64,000 nucleotides of DNA from Halothiobacillus sp. (GTDB lineage: Bacteria; Pseudomonadota; Gammaproteobacteria; Halothiobacillales; Halothiobacillaceae): positions 74,531-138,530 of the forward strand of contig JAGDVP010000007.1 in NCBI GenBank assembly GCA_023255735.1. Reading direction: 5' to 3'. The notes beneath the pieces were generated by a model. The model saw nothing but the letters and a program-made list of their open reading frames with translations, ran no database searches and was not told the origin of the DNA. Below, piece by piece: positions 10,477 through 20,694 of the stretch. Position numbers and translations under genes: made by a program. Every line of letters begins with the position of its first letter. The stretch's first letter is position 1.

Positions 10477-11496
10477 TTAGAGCACATAGTGCAAACCTAA
10501 GGTGGCCGTCCAGCGAGGGAACAGTTGATACCCTTGCAATTGACTCGCCACGGGCACTTGCACAAAGGCATAGCCCGATAATCGATCACTCATGCGCACA
10601 TTCACGCCTGGGCTTAAATAGAACACCGTGCCTGCCGTGTCTTGGTCATCGGCCAAAGCGCCTTGATCTGCGCTTTTATGGCTGATATTCAGCTGCACTT
10701 GCGGTGTCCAGATCGCCTGCGTGATATACCGCAGCCCCAAGCTGAGATTGCTTTGATTGCCCGGCCTGAAGTTATTGCCGGGTTGATTGAGCCTTTGGGC
10801 GAGCGCAAACTGCGTATTCACATTGGCAAACCCATCCCAGTTTTGGCTTAGGGCTTGGTAATAAAAAGCACCCAGCAATAAATCAGTGCTGCCCGTTCCT
10901 GCTTGCAGGCTAGTATCGAGGGGTTGCCCAGCGCTGGGGCCAGTGCTGAACTGGGTTTTGTCATAAGTCCCCGTTGGGAGCTTGAGGCCAAACATCACAC
11001 CCGCATTATGATTGGGAAAAAATCCCTGATAGCGGCCAATCACTTTAATGTCACCCATGCCGCTGCTATGAGCGGTGCTTAAATTCGATGGCATGGTTTG
11101 TGAAAAATCAAATGGTGCGCTGGTTTGATCCGTAAAACTGCCGTGATCGCGCATGATATAAGGCACAAGTAGGCTGACATTCCAGTTAGCATTAAACCCA
11201 TAGGTGATGCCCATATTGAGGTATTGGCTCTTGGTGTATTGCTCCAATTCCCCAGTGGTTGGATTATTAACAACCTCGGCTGCGGTGGCTGCTGCCCTGC
11301 CTCGGCGCAATTCATTTTGATTGATGGTGGTGTATTCAGCATTAAACGACCACCCTGTGCTGGGCAAAAAACCGGCAGCCGCATCTGAATTCAGTGTGCA
11401 GCCACAGCTGGCGCAGGCTTGGCTTATCTGCGGGGTTAAGCTTGTGGCAGTGCATAGGGCGAACGCGGCTAGAAGTCTGGGATGCTTGAACATCAT
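10477..11496 (-). CDS. Putative outer-membrane beta-barrel/transporter-like protein with N-terminal Cys cluster
   Basis: Signal peptide, then CASCGCTLNSDAAAGFLPSTGWSFNAEYT; alternating amphipathic strands, C-terminal TLGLHYVL. Confidence 0.6.
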   Translation of the reverse strand: MMFKHPRLLAAFALCTATSLTPQISQACASCGCTLNSDAAAGFLPSTGWSFNAEYTTINQNELRRGRAAATAAEVVNNPTTGELEQYTKSQYLNMGITYGFNANWNVSLLVPYIMRDHGSFTDQTSAPFDFSQTMPSNLSTAHSSGMGDIKVIGRYQGFFPNHNAGVMFGLKLPTGTYDKTQFSTGPSAGQPLDTSLQAGTGSTDLLLGAFYYQALSQNWDGFANVNTQFALAQRLNQPGNNFRPGNQSNLSLGLRYITQAIWTPQVQLNISHKSADQGALADDQDTAGTVFYLSPGVNVRMSDRLSGYAFVQVPVASQLQGYQLFPRWTATLGLHYVL

Positions 11497-11751
11497 GTTG
11501 GCTCCGGGGTAATGATGGTTACGGGATTTAACATGAGGATGCTTAGCAGGTGCTGTGCCATTTATTATCGCATTGATATTAATAGTAAATTTTATTATTA
11601 ATAAAAGACAAATAGATGCTTTTGCCCCATTTTTGTGGCATGTGGCTTGTTGTTGCGCATGAAATTGAGATTGCCCGCTCGGATGGCTTGGTCAATTTTA
11701 CTGATGTTCCCGAAGGCATTTGCAAGGGAAAAAGCGGGCACATGTTGAAAT

Positions 11752-11777
11752 AAAAAAGCCCATGAAATCATGGGCTT
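11752..11777 (-). terminator. Intrinsic terminator downstream of tRNA-Ser
   Basis: Minus strand AAGCCCATGATTTCATGGGCTTTTTTA: 7-bp stem plus U-tract. Confidence 0.75.
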
Positions 11778-11789
11778 AATTAGTATTGG

Positions 11790-11879
11790 TGGCGGAGGAT
11801 CAGGGATTCGAACCCTGGAAGGGGGTAAACCCTTGCCGGTTTTCAAGACCGGTGCATTCAACCGCTCTGCCAACCCTCC
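11790..11879 (-). tRNA. tRNA-Ser(UGA)
   Basis: Minus strand GGAGGGTTGGCAGAGCGGTTGAATGCACCGGTCTTGAAAACCGGCAAGGGTTTACCCCCTTCCAGGGTTCGAATCCCTGATCCTCCGCCA: anticodon TGA in CCGGT-CTTGAAA-ACCGG, long class-II variable arm, GGTTCGAATCC T-arm, encoded CCA. Confidence 0.97.
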
Positions 11880-12081
11880 GCGAGGAGGCGAATTTTCTAG
11901 ATTACTGGGGGGGTTGTCAACTCTTTTCATTACTTTTTTGGATTTGATTGCTGTTGTTTTCAAGCAGCATGTTGCGATTATGACAATATTGTTGATGGAA
12001 TCTTCGCTCTAAAAGCTGGCTTTATGGTAAATTGTTACGGAGTTTTTCTTTCATTCATTGTTTCGTTATTGGAGATAGATC

Positions 12082-12588
12082 ATGCGTGCTTTAACAGCAA
12101 TTTCTTTGGGTGTTTTGGCGTTGTCTTTGGCTGCGTGTAGCTCTACACCAACCAAGCCTGTTGATGCGGCGGCGGGTGCTTCAACAGGCGCTGATGCATC
12201 GGGCGCGACTGGTTCTGGTATGGATGAGGCAACTCTGTACGCGAACGCGCCAGCGGGCACAGCGGCAACGGTTTATTTCGGTTTCGATAAGTACAACGTG
12301 GATTCTTCTTACCGTCCTATGCTGCAGCAAAATGCGGATTTTTTGAAAGCGAATGCTCAGCGTCATGTCTTGGTTGAAGGTAATACGGATAATCGTGGTA
12401 GCCGAGAATACAACATTGCTTTGGGCGAAAAGCGTGCCGTTGCGGTGCGTGATACGTTGCTTGCTGATGGTGTAACGCCTGCTCAGGTTGATGTGGTGAG
12501 CTATGGCGAAGAGCGTCCAGCGGTAGAAGGCAATAACGAAGCGGCGTGGGCGAAGAATCGTCGTGCTGATTTAGCCTACGGTAAATAA
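12082..12588 (+). CDS. pal: Peptidoglycan-associated lipoprotein, OmpA family (Pal-like)
   Basis: Lipobox LSLAACSS; VYFGFDKYNVDSSYRPMLQQNADFLKANAQRHVLVEGNTDNRGSREYNIALGEKRA. Confidence 0.9.
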   Translation: MRALTAISLGVLALSLAACSSTPTKPVDAAAGASTGADASGATGSGMDEATLYANAPAGTAATVYFGFDKYNVDSSYRPMLQQNADFLKANAQRHVLVEGNTDNRGSREYNIALGEKRAVAVRDTLLADGVTPAQVDVVSYGEERPAVEGNNEAAWAKNRRADLAYGK

Positions 12589-12629
12589 TTTGAGTTAAGC
12601 GCCCCGGGCTGTGCCGGCTGGGGTATTGT

Positions 12630-12669
12630 GCCGTCTTAATGTCTTGGGATATTAAGACGGCTTTTTTTT
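12630..12669 (+). terminator. Intrinsic terminator of pal
   Basis: GCCGTCTTAATGTCTTGGGATATTAAGACGGCTTTTTTTT: long stem and T-tract. Confidence 0.9.
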
Positions 12670-12678
12670 GCCTGCGAT

Positions 12679-15600
12679 TTAATGGGTGCTTGGGTCGGGC
12701 TCATTGGTTTGCAGGTTGTGCAGTATGGGCTGGTACAGCTGTTGGCACAGTTCGGCAAAGGTTTGGTTTTGGGCGGATGGGGTGGTGGTGAGGGCATTAA
12801 AATCAGGCCATGTTCGCGCTAGGGTGGGATCGTTTTCTTTTTCGCCTGGGGTGTTGTGGCTGCCTTGATAGCAGGTTCTGGCTTTCTCTAGTGCTTTATC
12901 GGGATCTGGGTCTGAATTTTGATTTTCCAGCCAGCAAAAGGCTGTTTTGCACGATAGGGGGTAGGGGCCTTGGGCGGCGTCAAACCAAGCGTCTAGGAGT
13001 TTGATGAGCTGTTGGCGCGCCTCGGGTTCTGCCACGGGGGTAAGGCACACGGTGCCGGTTTGGCCGATGAGATAGGTGTGCACGGGTTTGCCTATGAGCT
13101 GCGCGCTCAGGTGGCTTGGCCAATGGGGGGCGCATTTTTCAAAGCGAATGGTTTGTTTGCCGGGATTATCGCCTCGGTGCAATTTACCTTCGATAAATAT
13201 CAAACGAGCCTGCTGGCCGTTGGCTGCATGGCTGAGCGCGTCGATAGTTGCCTCAAGGGTGAGGCCGCGCTGGCCGGTTAGGGTGTGGGTGGGTGGGTTG
13301 GTGTCTGGGTAGCAGAATTGTTGCGCGAGGTTTTGCCAGCTTTGCCATTGAGAGAGGAGCGGTTTGATGAGATCGTCGGCTGTCATGGGGTTGATGATGG
13401 GGAGTTGACCACTTAAGCTTAAGTTTCTAACTTGTTGTTGTAGGTAGGCTTGAAGTTCGGTTTCGGTGGGGTTGGTAAATTGTGGCTCGGTTGCCATGCG
13501 TTGGCGCACCCGATCATTGAGCTGTTGTTTGATTTGCCAAAGTTGCAGGTTGTCTAATGTAAATGGCTCGTGGTCTTCTAGGTTGTCATTGAAGCTTTTG
13601 AAGGTGATGCCGAATCGTTCTTTGAATAAAACATGCGTGGGTGCCCGCAAAAATTCGCCGAGCATTTTGGGTGAGAGGCTACGCTCTGGCCGCCAGTAGG
13701 GTAAGTTTTCTGCGGGGTGCGCCGCAGGGGGGGAGGGGGATGTTTCAGCGCTGGGGTGCGTGGCGCGCCAATCATCGGCATAGGTAAATAGGGCGGGGTT
13801 TTCTTGTGAAAAATACTGGCGGCTATAGGGGTGAAGTGGGTGGATGGTTGTGAGTATCTCGCTTGCTTTTTCGCCATGTGGGCTTTGCCAAAACTGGTCG
13901 AGGTAATCTTGGAGCTGGCTTACCATGACGCAAGCGGGGCGGGCTTGATTGTTTTGGATGTGGCGGCCTACCCAGCTTATGACCAATTTTTCTCGGGCGG
14001 CGAGCAAGGCTTCTAGGAACAAATAGCGGTCATCATCGCGCCGTGCTCGGTCGCCTGGGCGATAGCGGCTGGCCATTAAATCAAAATCACTGGGCGGCTG
14101 GCGGCGCGGGTAACTGGCATCGTCCATGCCTAGCAAATAAACGTGTCGATAGGGGATGGCGCGCATGGGCATGAGGGTGGCGAAATTGACGCCGCCCACC
14201 AGAAAGCGCTGTTGTAATCGGTGCGGTTCAAGGCAATCAAGCCAGGCGTGGCGCACGGTATCAATGGTGATGGGTTGGTTGAAGTGCGCCGCTTGGCAAT
14301 CACTGAGCCAACGTGCTAATCCGGCTATTAAGCGCTCGTGGGTTTCAAGATCGTCATCAATTAGGGGCTCTTGTTGCTCGGTATTTAATTCGCTGGGGTC
14401 TGAAAAAAAATCGCTCATCAGGCTGTGGAGTATGTGATACCAGTCCTGTGGCGTGGTGGTTTGGGCTAATCGGTGGGTGTATCGGTTGATTTGTTCGATT
14501 AAATCAGCCAAATGGCCAATTAGGGCGCTGCTGCTGGCATCCATTGCGGGATAGGGGTCAATGCCCTGCCAGATGGCTTGATCATCCCCGCTGAGATAGC
14601 CGAGTAGGAGCCGATTTAATCCAAAAATCCAGGTATTTTGCGCAATGCCAGTGGGCAGGCCAAACCGCTCGCGGTGGGCGGCATCAATGCCCCAACGAAT
14701 GCCGGCTTCGTTAATCCAGGTGTGGAGGGTGGGTAGATCGGCTTCTTTAATGCGAAATCGAGTGCGCAGCCTCGGAATGGCGAGGAGGTCTAGCATTTCG
14801 CTGCGGCCGATTCTGGCGTGCGGCAGGCTTAACAGTTGGTTTAAGGCGCCAAGGAGGGGCGCTTGTTGGCTGGTGGCTTGATCGGCCACGCTGAAGGGGA
14901 TGTAACGCGGACTTTGGCGATCGATGCGGCCAAAAATGGCGGCGATGGATGGCGCGTAAACGGCCATGTCGGGCACCATGACGATGATGTCGGTTGGGTT
15001 TAGGCTGGCATCTTTTTGGAGTGCATCCAGTAGTTGATCGTGCAGGATTTCCACCTCGCGCAGCGGGCTGTGGGCGATATGAAATTGCACCGATGGGGTA
15101 TCGCTTGGGCTTAATTGGCGGCGTTGTGTTTGCAGTTCGGTTGGGTTGCGTAACTCGAGAATGTCGTCTTGGATTTGCGCCAGCACGCTCGGCGGGGCTG
15201 ACGCGGGGCAGGGCGACTCAAAGGCAGCTAATGACAGGTTTCGGGTGGACTCAAAGGTGCTTATTTGGTCTTCAAAAGCATCAAGTAGCCGCATTAAATC
15301 ACGGCCTTGCCGCCCCCATGCGGCGAGTAACGGATGGGCTTGGGTGTGTAGCTCTTCTGGGTTGGTCGGGGGGGTGTGCTTGCGCGGTGGGTGGCCGCGA
15401 TAGGCGGTGGCAAATAGTTGATGGCCATCGATGAGATCGCCCCAGTAGTGCTGGCAGGGGTTTTGTAGGCAAACGATGACTTGCGACCACCGCGCGATAA
15501 CGGCCAGCACATCTAGAATTTGCGGCGCGATGGCGGATAAGCCAAATACGATGATGCGACGCGGTAATCCGGCAGGGGGCTGCGTGTGTTGATTGGCGGC

Positions 15601-16308
15601 TTGCACGAAGCCTTGGTGTACGCCTGCGCGGCCGAATAATTCGGTTGAGTTATCTTCGGGTTGCTCGGCTTTTATATCTGCGATGATGGCTTGCCATAAC
15701 CTGGGTTGCCATTGTTGCTCGGCATCCAGCGGGGTGTTGTGTTGCGTTAAGCCGCTTGGGGGCAGGGTGCTGTGCCCTTGTTGCCAATGCAGTAACCAAT
15801 CGGCGCGGTATACCTGATATTGGTCAAACTGATCGGCCAGCCGCAGGCTAAGTTGATATAAGCGTCGCTCATCAAGGTGGCCGTGGGGGGCATCGTTCGT
15901 GTGGATATAATGGCGCAGGGGCCGAAATTCGGGGGTGTTAAGCTGGGCGGGCAGCAGGCGCATGAGCCGCCAAACCAGCAGGTTTTTGTCGAGCGGTGAG
16001 TCTTGGGGGACTGCCTCTGCGCCCAAGATGGCGCGGTAACATTGCCATTGCAGCCTTGCGGGGAAGATCGTCTCGATGCCTGTGGCAATACCTAATCCGC
16101 CACCGGAAGGGGTGCGTGCGCTCGCCATGCCCAATTTGAGCCATTGTGCCATGCCGTTGCTTTGTACGAGCACGGTTTCATTTTCAAGTGGGGCTAGGGG
16201 GGCGGTTTTAAGCCAATCGATTAATAGTTGCCGCAGCACTTCGAGCCGATTGCTTTGCAGCAGGATAAAACCGGGCGTGAGGGCAGAGGGCGTAGAGCTT
16301 GGGGGCAT
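12679..16308 (-). CDS. recC: Exodeoxyribonuclease V subunit gamma (RecC)
   Basis: FILLQSNRLEVLRQLLIDWLK, ENETVLVQSNGMAQWLKLGMA, GIATGIETIFPARLQWQ, MVPDMAVYAPSIAAIFG, HVYLLGMDDASYPRRQPPSDFDLM. Confidence 0.93.
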   Translation of the reverse strand: MPPSSTPSALTPGFILLQSNRLEVLRQLLIDWLKTAPLAPLENETVLVQSNGMAQWLKLGMASARTPSGGGLGIATGIETIFPARLQWQCYRAILGAEAVPQDSPLDKNLLVWRLMRLLPAQLNTPEFRPLRHYIHTNDAPHGHLDERRLYQLSLRLADQFDQYQVYRADWLLHWQQGHSTLPPSGLTQHNTPLDAEQQWQPRLWQAIIADIKAEQPEDNSTELFGRAGVHQGFVQAANQHTQPPAGLPRRIIVFGLSAIAPQILDVLAVIARWSQVIVCLQNPCQHYWGDLIDGHQLFATAYRGHPPRKHTPPTNPEELHTQAHPLLAAWGRQGRDLMRLLDAFEDQISTFESTRNLSLAAFESPCPASAPPSVLAQIQDDILELRNPTELQTQRRQLSPSDTPSVQFHIAHSPLREVEILHDQLLDALQKDASLNPTDIIVMVPDMAVYAPSIAAIFGRIDRQSPRYIPFSVADQATSQQAPLLGALNQLLSLPHARIGRSEMLDLLAIPRLRTRFRIKEADLPTLHTWINEAGIRWGIDAAHRERFGLPTGIAQNTWIFGLNRLLLGYLSGDDQAIWQGIDPYPAMDASSSALIGHLADLIEQINRYTHRLAQTTTPQDWYHILHSLMSDFFSDPSELNTEQQEPLIDDDLETHERLIAGLARWLSDCQAAHFNQPITIDTVRHAWLDCLEPHRLQQRFLVGGVNFATLMPMRAIPYRHVYLLGMDDASYPRRQPPSDFDLMASRYRPGDRARRDDDRYLFLEALLAAREKLVISWVGRHIQNNQARPACVMVSQLQDYLDQFWQSPHGEKASEILTTIHPLHPYSRQYFSQENPALFTYADDWRATHPSAETSPSPPAAHPAENLPYWRPERSLSPKMLGEFLRAPTHVLFKERFGITFKSFNDNLEDHEPFTLDNLQLWQIKQQLNDRVRQRMATEPQFTNPTETELQAYLQQQVRNLSLSGQLPIINPMTADDLIKPLLSQWQSWQNLAQQFCYPDTNPPTHTLTGQRGLTLEATIDALSHAANGQQARLIFIEGKLHRGDNPGKQTIRFEKCAPHWPSHLSAQLIGKPVHTYLIGQTGTVCLTPVAEPEARQQLIKLLDAWFDAAQGPYPLSCKTAFCWLENQNSDPDPDKALEKARTCYQGSHNTPGEKENDPTLARTWPDFNALTTTPSAQNQTFAELCQQLYQPILHNLQTNEPDPSTH

Positions 16309-16694
16309 GGTAATCCCGGGGCGATTTAAGGGGGGCGATTTAGACCTATGTGGGCTTTATTCTAACCGCTCGCACGAGCAGCTTGCCTGCCTTAACGTCG
16401 TGCTACTTCAAAAAAGCCCGATTTAGCACTATTTCCCCCGATTTTTCGTTCAATGGCATAACCATTCGCCTCAAAATCGTGCTTAAACTAGACTTTTTTC
16501 GTGACGAATTATGAAGTCCGACAGGCTGCTAGGGGGAAGAATCGGGGCAGCTCGGTTTCGCGTGCCAAAATAGAGAGCATAACGATATCGGAGTCGCGCA
16601 GATCAAGCGGGTTTTCCATTGTTTCGGTGCCTCCAGAGTAACGTTAGAGCAATTTTTTGCGTTGATGACTCTGGGTTAGATGCAACTTTAGCGC

Positions 16695-16727
16695 CAAAAA
16701 AACGCCACCTCAGCGGTGGCGGTTTTA
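16695..16727 (-). terminator. Intrinsic terminator downstream of efp
   Basis: Minus strand AAAACCGCCACCGCTGAGGTGGCGTTTTTTT. Confidence 0.8.
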
Positions 16728-16766
16728 AGCAGTGTGCGAACCCTAAATAGTAGGGGGCAGAGCGAT

Positions 16767-17330
16767 TTAGTTAGCGCGTCTGCGGAATTCGCCCGTACGG
16801 GTGTCGATTTCAATTTTCTCGCCGATCTCGATAAACGAAGCCACTTGGATGACGGTATCGTTGGTGAGTTTGGCGTCTTTCATTACTTTGCCGGAGGTAT
16901 CACCGCGTGCGGCAGGCTCGGTGTAGGCCACTTCGCGCACGATGATGGTGGGCAGCTCGACAGAAATGGGTTTGTCGTTGTAAAACACCACTTCGCAGGG
17001 GTCGGTCATGCCATCGACAATCCATTGCACGGTGTCACCCATGTCTTCGGCTTCGATTTCAAACGAGTTAAATTCCGCATCCATGAACACATATAAAGGA
17101 TCGGCAAAGTAGCTGTAGGTGCATTCTTTTTTATCGAGAATAACTTGGTCGAATTTGTCATCGGCTTTAACGACCGTTTCGGTGCTGCTGCCGGAGAGCA
17201 GGTTTTTCAGCTTCATTTTAACAACCGCAGAGTTGCGGCCTGATTTATTAAACTCGGCCTTTAAAATGACCATTGGGTCTTTGCCGACCATTATGACGTT
17301 GCCGGCGCGGAATTCTTGTGCGGTTTTCAT
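16767..17330 (-). CDS. efp: Elongation factor P
   Basis: [50 protein letters not shown] track start 17348 is extended by 6 aa. Modification-loop residue is Arg (KSGRNS). Confidence 0.96.
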   Translation of the reverse strand: MKTAQEFRAGNVIMVGKDPMVILKAEFNKSGRNSAVVKMKLKNLLSGSSTETVVKADDKFDQVILDKKECTYSYFADPLYVFMDAEFNSFEIEAEDMGDTVQWIVDGMTDPCEVVFYNDKPISVELPTIIVREVAYTEPAARGDTSGKVMKDAKLTNDTVIQVASFIEIGEKIEIDTRTGEFRRRAN

Positions 17331-17393
17331 GTAACACCCAGTATTCAAGGAAATAAGAACAAGGAAAAAAGGCCTGAAAAACCAAGCCTTAGA

Positions 17394-18566
17394 TTAATTG
17401 GTGGCGCATTGTAACCGCTCAAAGGCGGTTTTGACTAGCCAGCCTGCAAGTTCTGTTTGCAGGCTGAGCGTTATGCGGGTGCGCTCGGCGTGCAGGCTTA
17501 ATTCTGGCAGCATGGTGATAAACGTTTGCCAATCGCTCGGGCTGAGTGATTGTTGATTCCATGCGTGGTTGATGCGGTGCCATGCGGCGCGGCTTTCGCA
17601 AGATAACCCGTTGCTGATTGAATCGAGCAAGGCATTTAATTTGGCCCAATGGGCGTTATCTTCGGTGGGGTAAATTTGCCAAACCAAGGGTTTGCCTGCC
17701 CATAAGGCGCGGACGAGCGAATCTTCTCCGCGCACAAAGTTGATGTCGCATAGCCACAGCAATCGATCAAATTGCGTTTGGGGTAAAAACGGCAAAATAT
17801 GCAGGGTTAGGTTGCCTTGTTGCAGTGTTTGCCCCGCATGGATCGCCGCGCCATTCAAAGCCGTGCTCAAGGATGTGAGCAGGCGTCCTTCGGGGATATA
17901 AAGCGTAACCGGCTGGGCTTTGAGCGTTTGGAGTTCACGGATGAGGGGCGTTAATGCGGCGTTTTCATAGCCGAATAACAGGATGCTTAAGCCTTGCGGT
18001 AAGGGGACTTGCCATTGCTGTGACCAGCGCGCACGCACGCCCGCATCGTGCATGAATTCATCACGTGCACGGTGCAGTGCGGCTTCACACAATAATCCGC
18101 CTGCGGTGGGCAAGGTGCTCGGAAAGACAAATTGTTTTGCCAAGCCATTGGCCGCAGGCGAATAGAGCGCATGGCAGCCTTCCACCCAAGCCTCGGCGCA
18201 GAAATATTCTAAATTGAACCAAGCGACGGTGCGCCCCGGCATGCGTGCCTGATAATCCAAGGGCAGTGCGCAGCCAAATGCTTCAACCACAAACGGCGCA
18301 GGCAAAATGTGGGGCGCGGGGTTTGTCCAGGGGATGACTTCAATGGGCGCGCGCGGCGCGGTTGGATCGGCTGGCGTTTGCGATGCAAAAAAAGCTGGCT
18401 CAAGCTTGGCTAGAGCCGGCAGGTTATCGACCCAAAGGCGCACGGGCTGGCCAAAATCAGCGCACAAGATACGCGCCAGCCGAAAGCTTACGCCTATGTC
18501 GCCAAAGTTATCGATGACGCGGCAAAAAATATCCCACTGAGCTGGCATCGGGGTTAAGGCGGGCAC
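17394..18566 (-). CDS. earP: EF-P arginine rhamnosyltransferase EarP
   Basis: WDIFCRVIDNFGDIGVSFRLARILCADFGQPVRLWVDNLPAL; DINFVRGEDSLVRALWAGKPLVWQIYPTEDNAHWAKLNALLD. Confidence 0.95.
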   Translation of the reverse strand: MPALTPMPAQWDIFCRVIDNFGDIGVSFRLARILCADFGQPVRLWVDNLPALAKLEPAFFASQTPADPTAPRAPIEVIPWTNPAPHILPAPFVVEAFGCALPLDYQARMPGRTVAWFNLEYFCAEAWVEGCHALYSPAANGLAKQFVFPSTLPTAGGLLCEAALHRARDEFMHDAGVRARWSQQWQVPLPQGLSILLFGYENAALTPLIRELQTLKAQPVTLYIPEGRLLTSLSTALNGAAIHAGQTLQQGNLTLHILPFLPQTQFDRLLWLCDINFVRGEDSLVRALWAGKPLVWQIYPTEDNAHWAKLNALLDSISNGLSCESRAAWHRINHAWNQQSLSPSDWQTFITMLPELSLHAERTRITLSLQTELAGWLVKTAFERLQCATN

Positions 18567-18789
18567 AAGTTCGCTGCCATGAGCTGTGTGCGGGTCGGGT
18601 CAGCCACGGCGTCCGTGCCATGACGGGCGGGGCGAGTGCGATACATCAATCGGGTAAATACGCGGCATGGAGGCTTCTTCAGGTGGTATTAATTAGCATA
18701 TCGACAAAAATTATTGTGCCAAGGTTCCGGCATCTGCGGGCGCTAGGTCGTACAATATGCGCCTCTTAAGTTACCAAGTTAGACATCCT

Positions 18790-20694
18790 ATGCCTTTATT
18801 GTCCGTTGAACGCCTCCATTTTGCGCTAGGCACCCGCGTGTTGCTTGATCACGTTAATTTAACGGTGGAATCCGGTGAACGCATTGCTTTGATTGGCCGA
18901 AATGGCATGGGTAAATCCACGTTCATGAAGATTTTGGCGGGCATAACCCGTGCCGATGAAGGCGACGTGCGGCTTGAATCCGGCGCACGAATTGCCTATT
19001 TGCAGCAAGATCCTCACATGGATTCGACCGCCAGTGTGTATGCCACCGTCGCGCAAGCGCTGGGCAGCATTGAGCAAATTCTCACCGCCTACCATGCCTG
19101 CATCGATCAATTGAGCGCGGGCGATGATTCTGTGATGGATGAACTATCGCGCTTACAGCAGCAAATTGAAGCGGTGGATGGCTGGTCGGTCGCGCAGCGC
19201 ATTGATGAGGTGATTACCCGGCTCGATCTTGACCCCCACGCCTCGGTTAAATCGCTATCCGGGGGCGCAAAGCGGCGGGTTTTGCTCGCGCAAGCCTTGG
19301 TGCAAGCGCCAGATGTGTTGCTGCTCGATGAGCCGACCAACCATCTAGATATTGCCAGCATTGAATGGTTAGAGGGCTTAATTAAAGGCTTTTCCGGCGC
19401 GGTTATTTTTATTACGCATGATCGATCCTTCCTGCAAAACTTGGCTAACCGCATTTTAGAGTTGGATCGGGGGCAATTAAGCTCATGGCCAGGCGATTAT
19501 CAAAACTATTTACGCCGTGTGGAAGAGCGCGAGCACGCCGAACAAATCCAAAATGCCGATTTCGATAAATTTCTGGCTGAAGAAGAAGTGTGGATTCGCC
19601 AAGGGGTGAAGGCACGACGCACCCGCAATGAAGGCCGCGTGCGACGACTGGAAGCTTTGCGCGCCGAGCGCGCCGAACGCGTGAACAAGCAAGGCCGAGT
19701 TGAGGTGGCAATGGCCAGCAGCAAAACCTCGGGCAAAATCGTGTTTGATGGCGAACATATTCACAAAGAATTTAATGGCAAAGTCATTTTTGATGATTTA
19801 ACCCTGCGTATTTTGCGCGGCGATCGCATCGGTTTGGTCGGTCCCAATGGGGTCGGTAAAAGCACGCTCATTAAACTAATTTTGGGTGAAATTAAACCCG
19901 ATCGCGGCACGGAAAAGCTTGGTAGCCAATTGCAAGTGGCTTATTTCGATCAGCATCGCGCCCAGTTGCAGCCCAATTGGACCGCGCTCGAAAATATCTG
20001 CGATGGCGGTGATCGCATCGATGTGCATGGCGTCAATATGCACGGCATCGGCTACTTGCAACGGTTTTTATTCACCCCAGAGCGGGCGCGGACCAAAGTG
20101 GAATCACTCTCGGGGGGCGAGCGCAACCGATTGTTATTGGCGCGCTTATTCGCCCAATCGGCCAATTTATTAGTGCTCGATGAGCCAACCAACGATTTAG
20201 ATTTAGAAACCCTCGAAGTGCTGGAACAAGTGCTGCTGGATTTCGACGGCACCTTGATCGTGGTGAGCCATGACCGCGCGTTTTTAGATAATGTCGTGAC
20301 AAGCCTGCTCGTGTTTGAGGGCGAAGGGCAGATTCGAGAAGTGGTGGGAACCTATGATGATTGGTTAGCCATTCGGGATCGGGAGCTTGCGCAAAAGCTG
20401 AGCGCTGCACAAAAACTGGCACCTAGAATCGAGGCCAAAGCCACATCAGCGCCCAAAGCCGCGCCAAATACCTTAAGTTACAAAGAGCGGTTAGAGCTGG
20501 CGGCAATTCCCGAGCAAATTGCCGCACTGGAAGCAGAGCAAGCCCAATTAGCCACCACGTTAGCGGCACCTGATTTTTATCAATTGCCGAGCGCGCAAAG
20601 CCAGCCGCTTTTGGCGCGGGCTCAAGCGGTTGATGCCGAGATTGAGCAGCTGCTAGAACGCTGGAGCGCGCTTGAAGCCCGCAGTGCCGATTAA
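18790..20694 (+). CDS. uup: ABC-F family ATPase (Uup-like)
   Basis: Two ABC domains (GRNGMGKST, SLSGGAKRR; GPNGVGKST, SLSGGERNR), both LLLDEPTNHLD/LVLDEPTNDLD, Uup-type C-terminal extension. Confidence 0.9.
   Translation: MPLLSVERLHFALGTRVLLDHVNLTVESGERIALIGRNGMGKSTFMKILAGITRADEGDVRLESGARIAYLQQDPHMDSTASVYATVAQALGSIEQILTAYHACIDQLSAGDDSVMDELSRLQQQIEAVDGWSVAQRIDEVITRLDLDPHASVKSLSGGAKRRVLLAQALVQAPDVLLLDEPTNHLDIASIEWLEGLIKGFSGAVIFITHDRSFLQNLANRILELDRGQLSSWPGDYQNYLRRVEEREHAEQIQNADFDKFLAEEEVWIRQGVKARRTRNEGRVRRLEALRAERAERVNKQGRVEVAMASSKTSGKIVFDGEHIHKEFNGKVIFDDLTLRILRGDRIGLVGPNGVGKSTLIKLILGEIKPDRGTEKLGSQLQVAYFDQHRAQLQPNWTALENICDGGDRIDVHGVNMHGIGYLQRFLFTPERARTKVESLSGGERNRLLLARLFAQSANLLVLDEPTNDLDLETLEVLEQVLLDFDGTLIVVSHDRAFLDNVVTSLLVFEGEGQIREVVGTYDDWLAIRDRELAQKLSAAQKLAPRIEAKATSAPKAAPNTLSYKERLELAAIPEQIAALEAEQAQLATTLAAPDFYQLPSAQSQPLLARAQAVDAEIEQLLERWSALEARSAD

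Noticed and set aside
11598-12012. Two ORFs (11598..11963 minus, 11770..12012 plus) in the gap before pal
   Set aside because: Both translate through tRNA-Ser(UGA) and its terminator; no RBS or family match.
14994-15434. 146-aa plus-strand ORF
   Set aside because: Antisense to recC; Gly/Arg-rich shadow translation.
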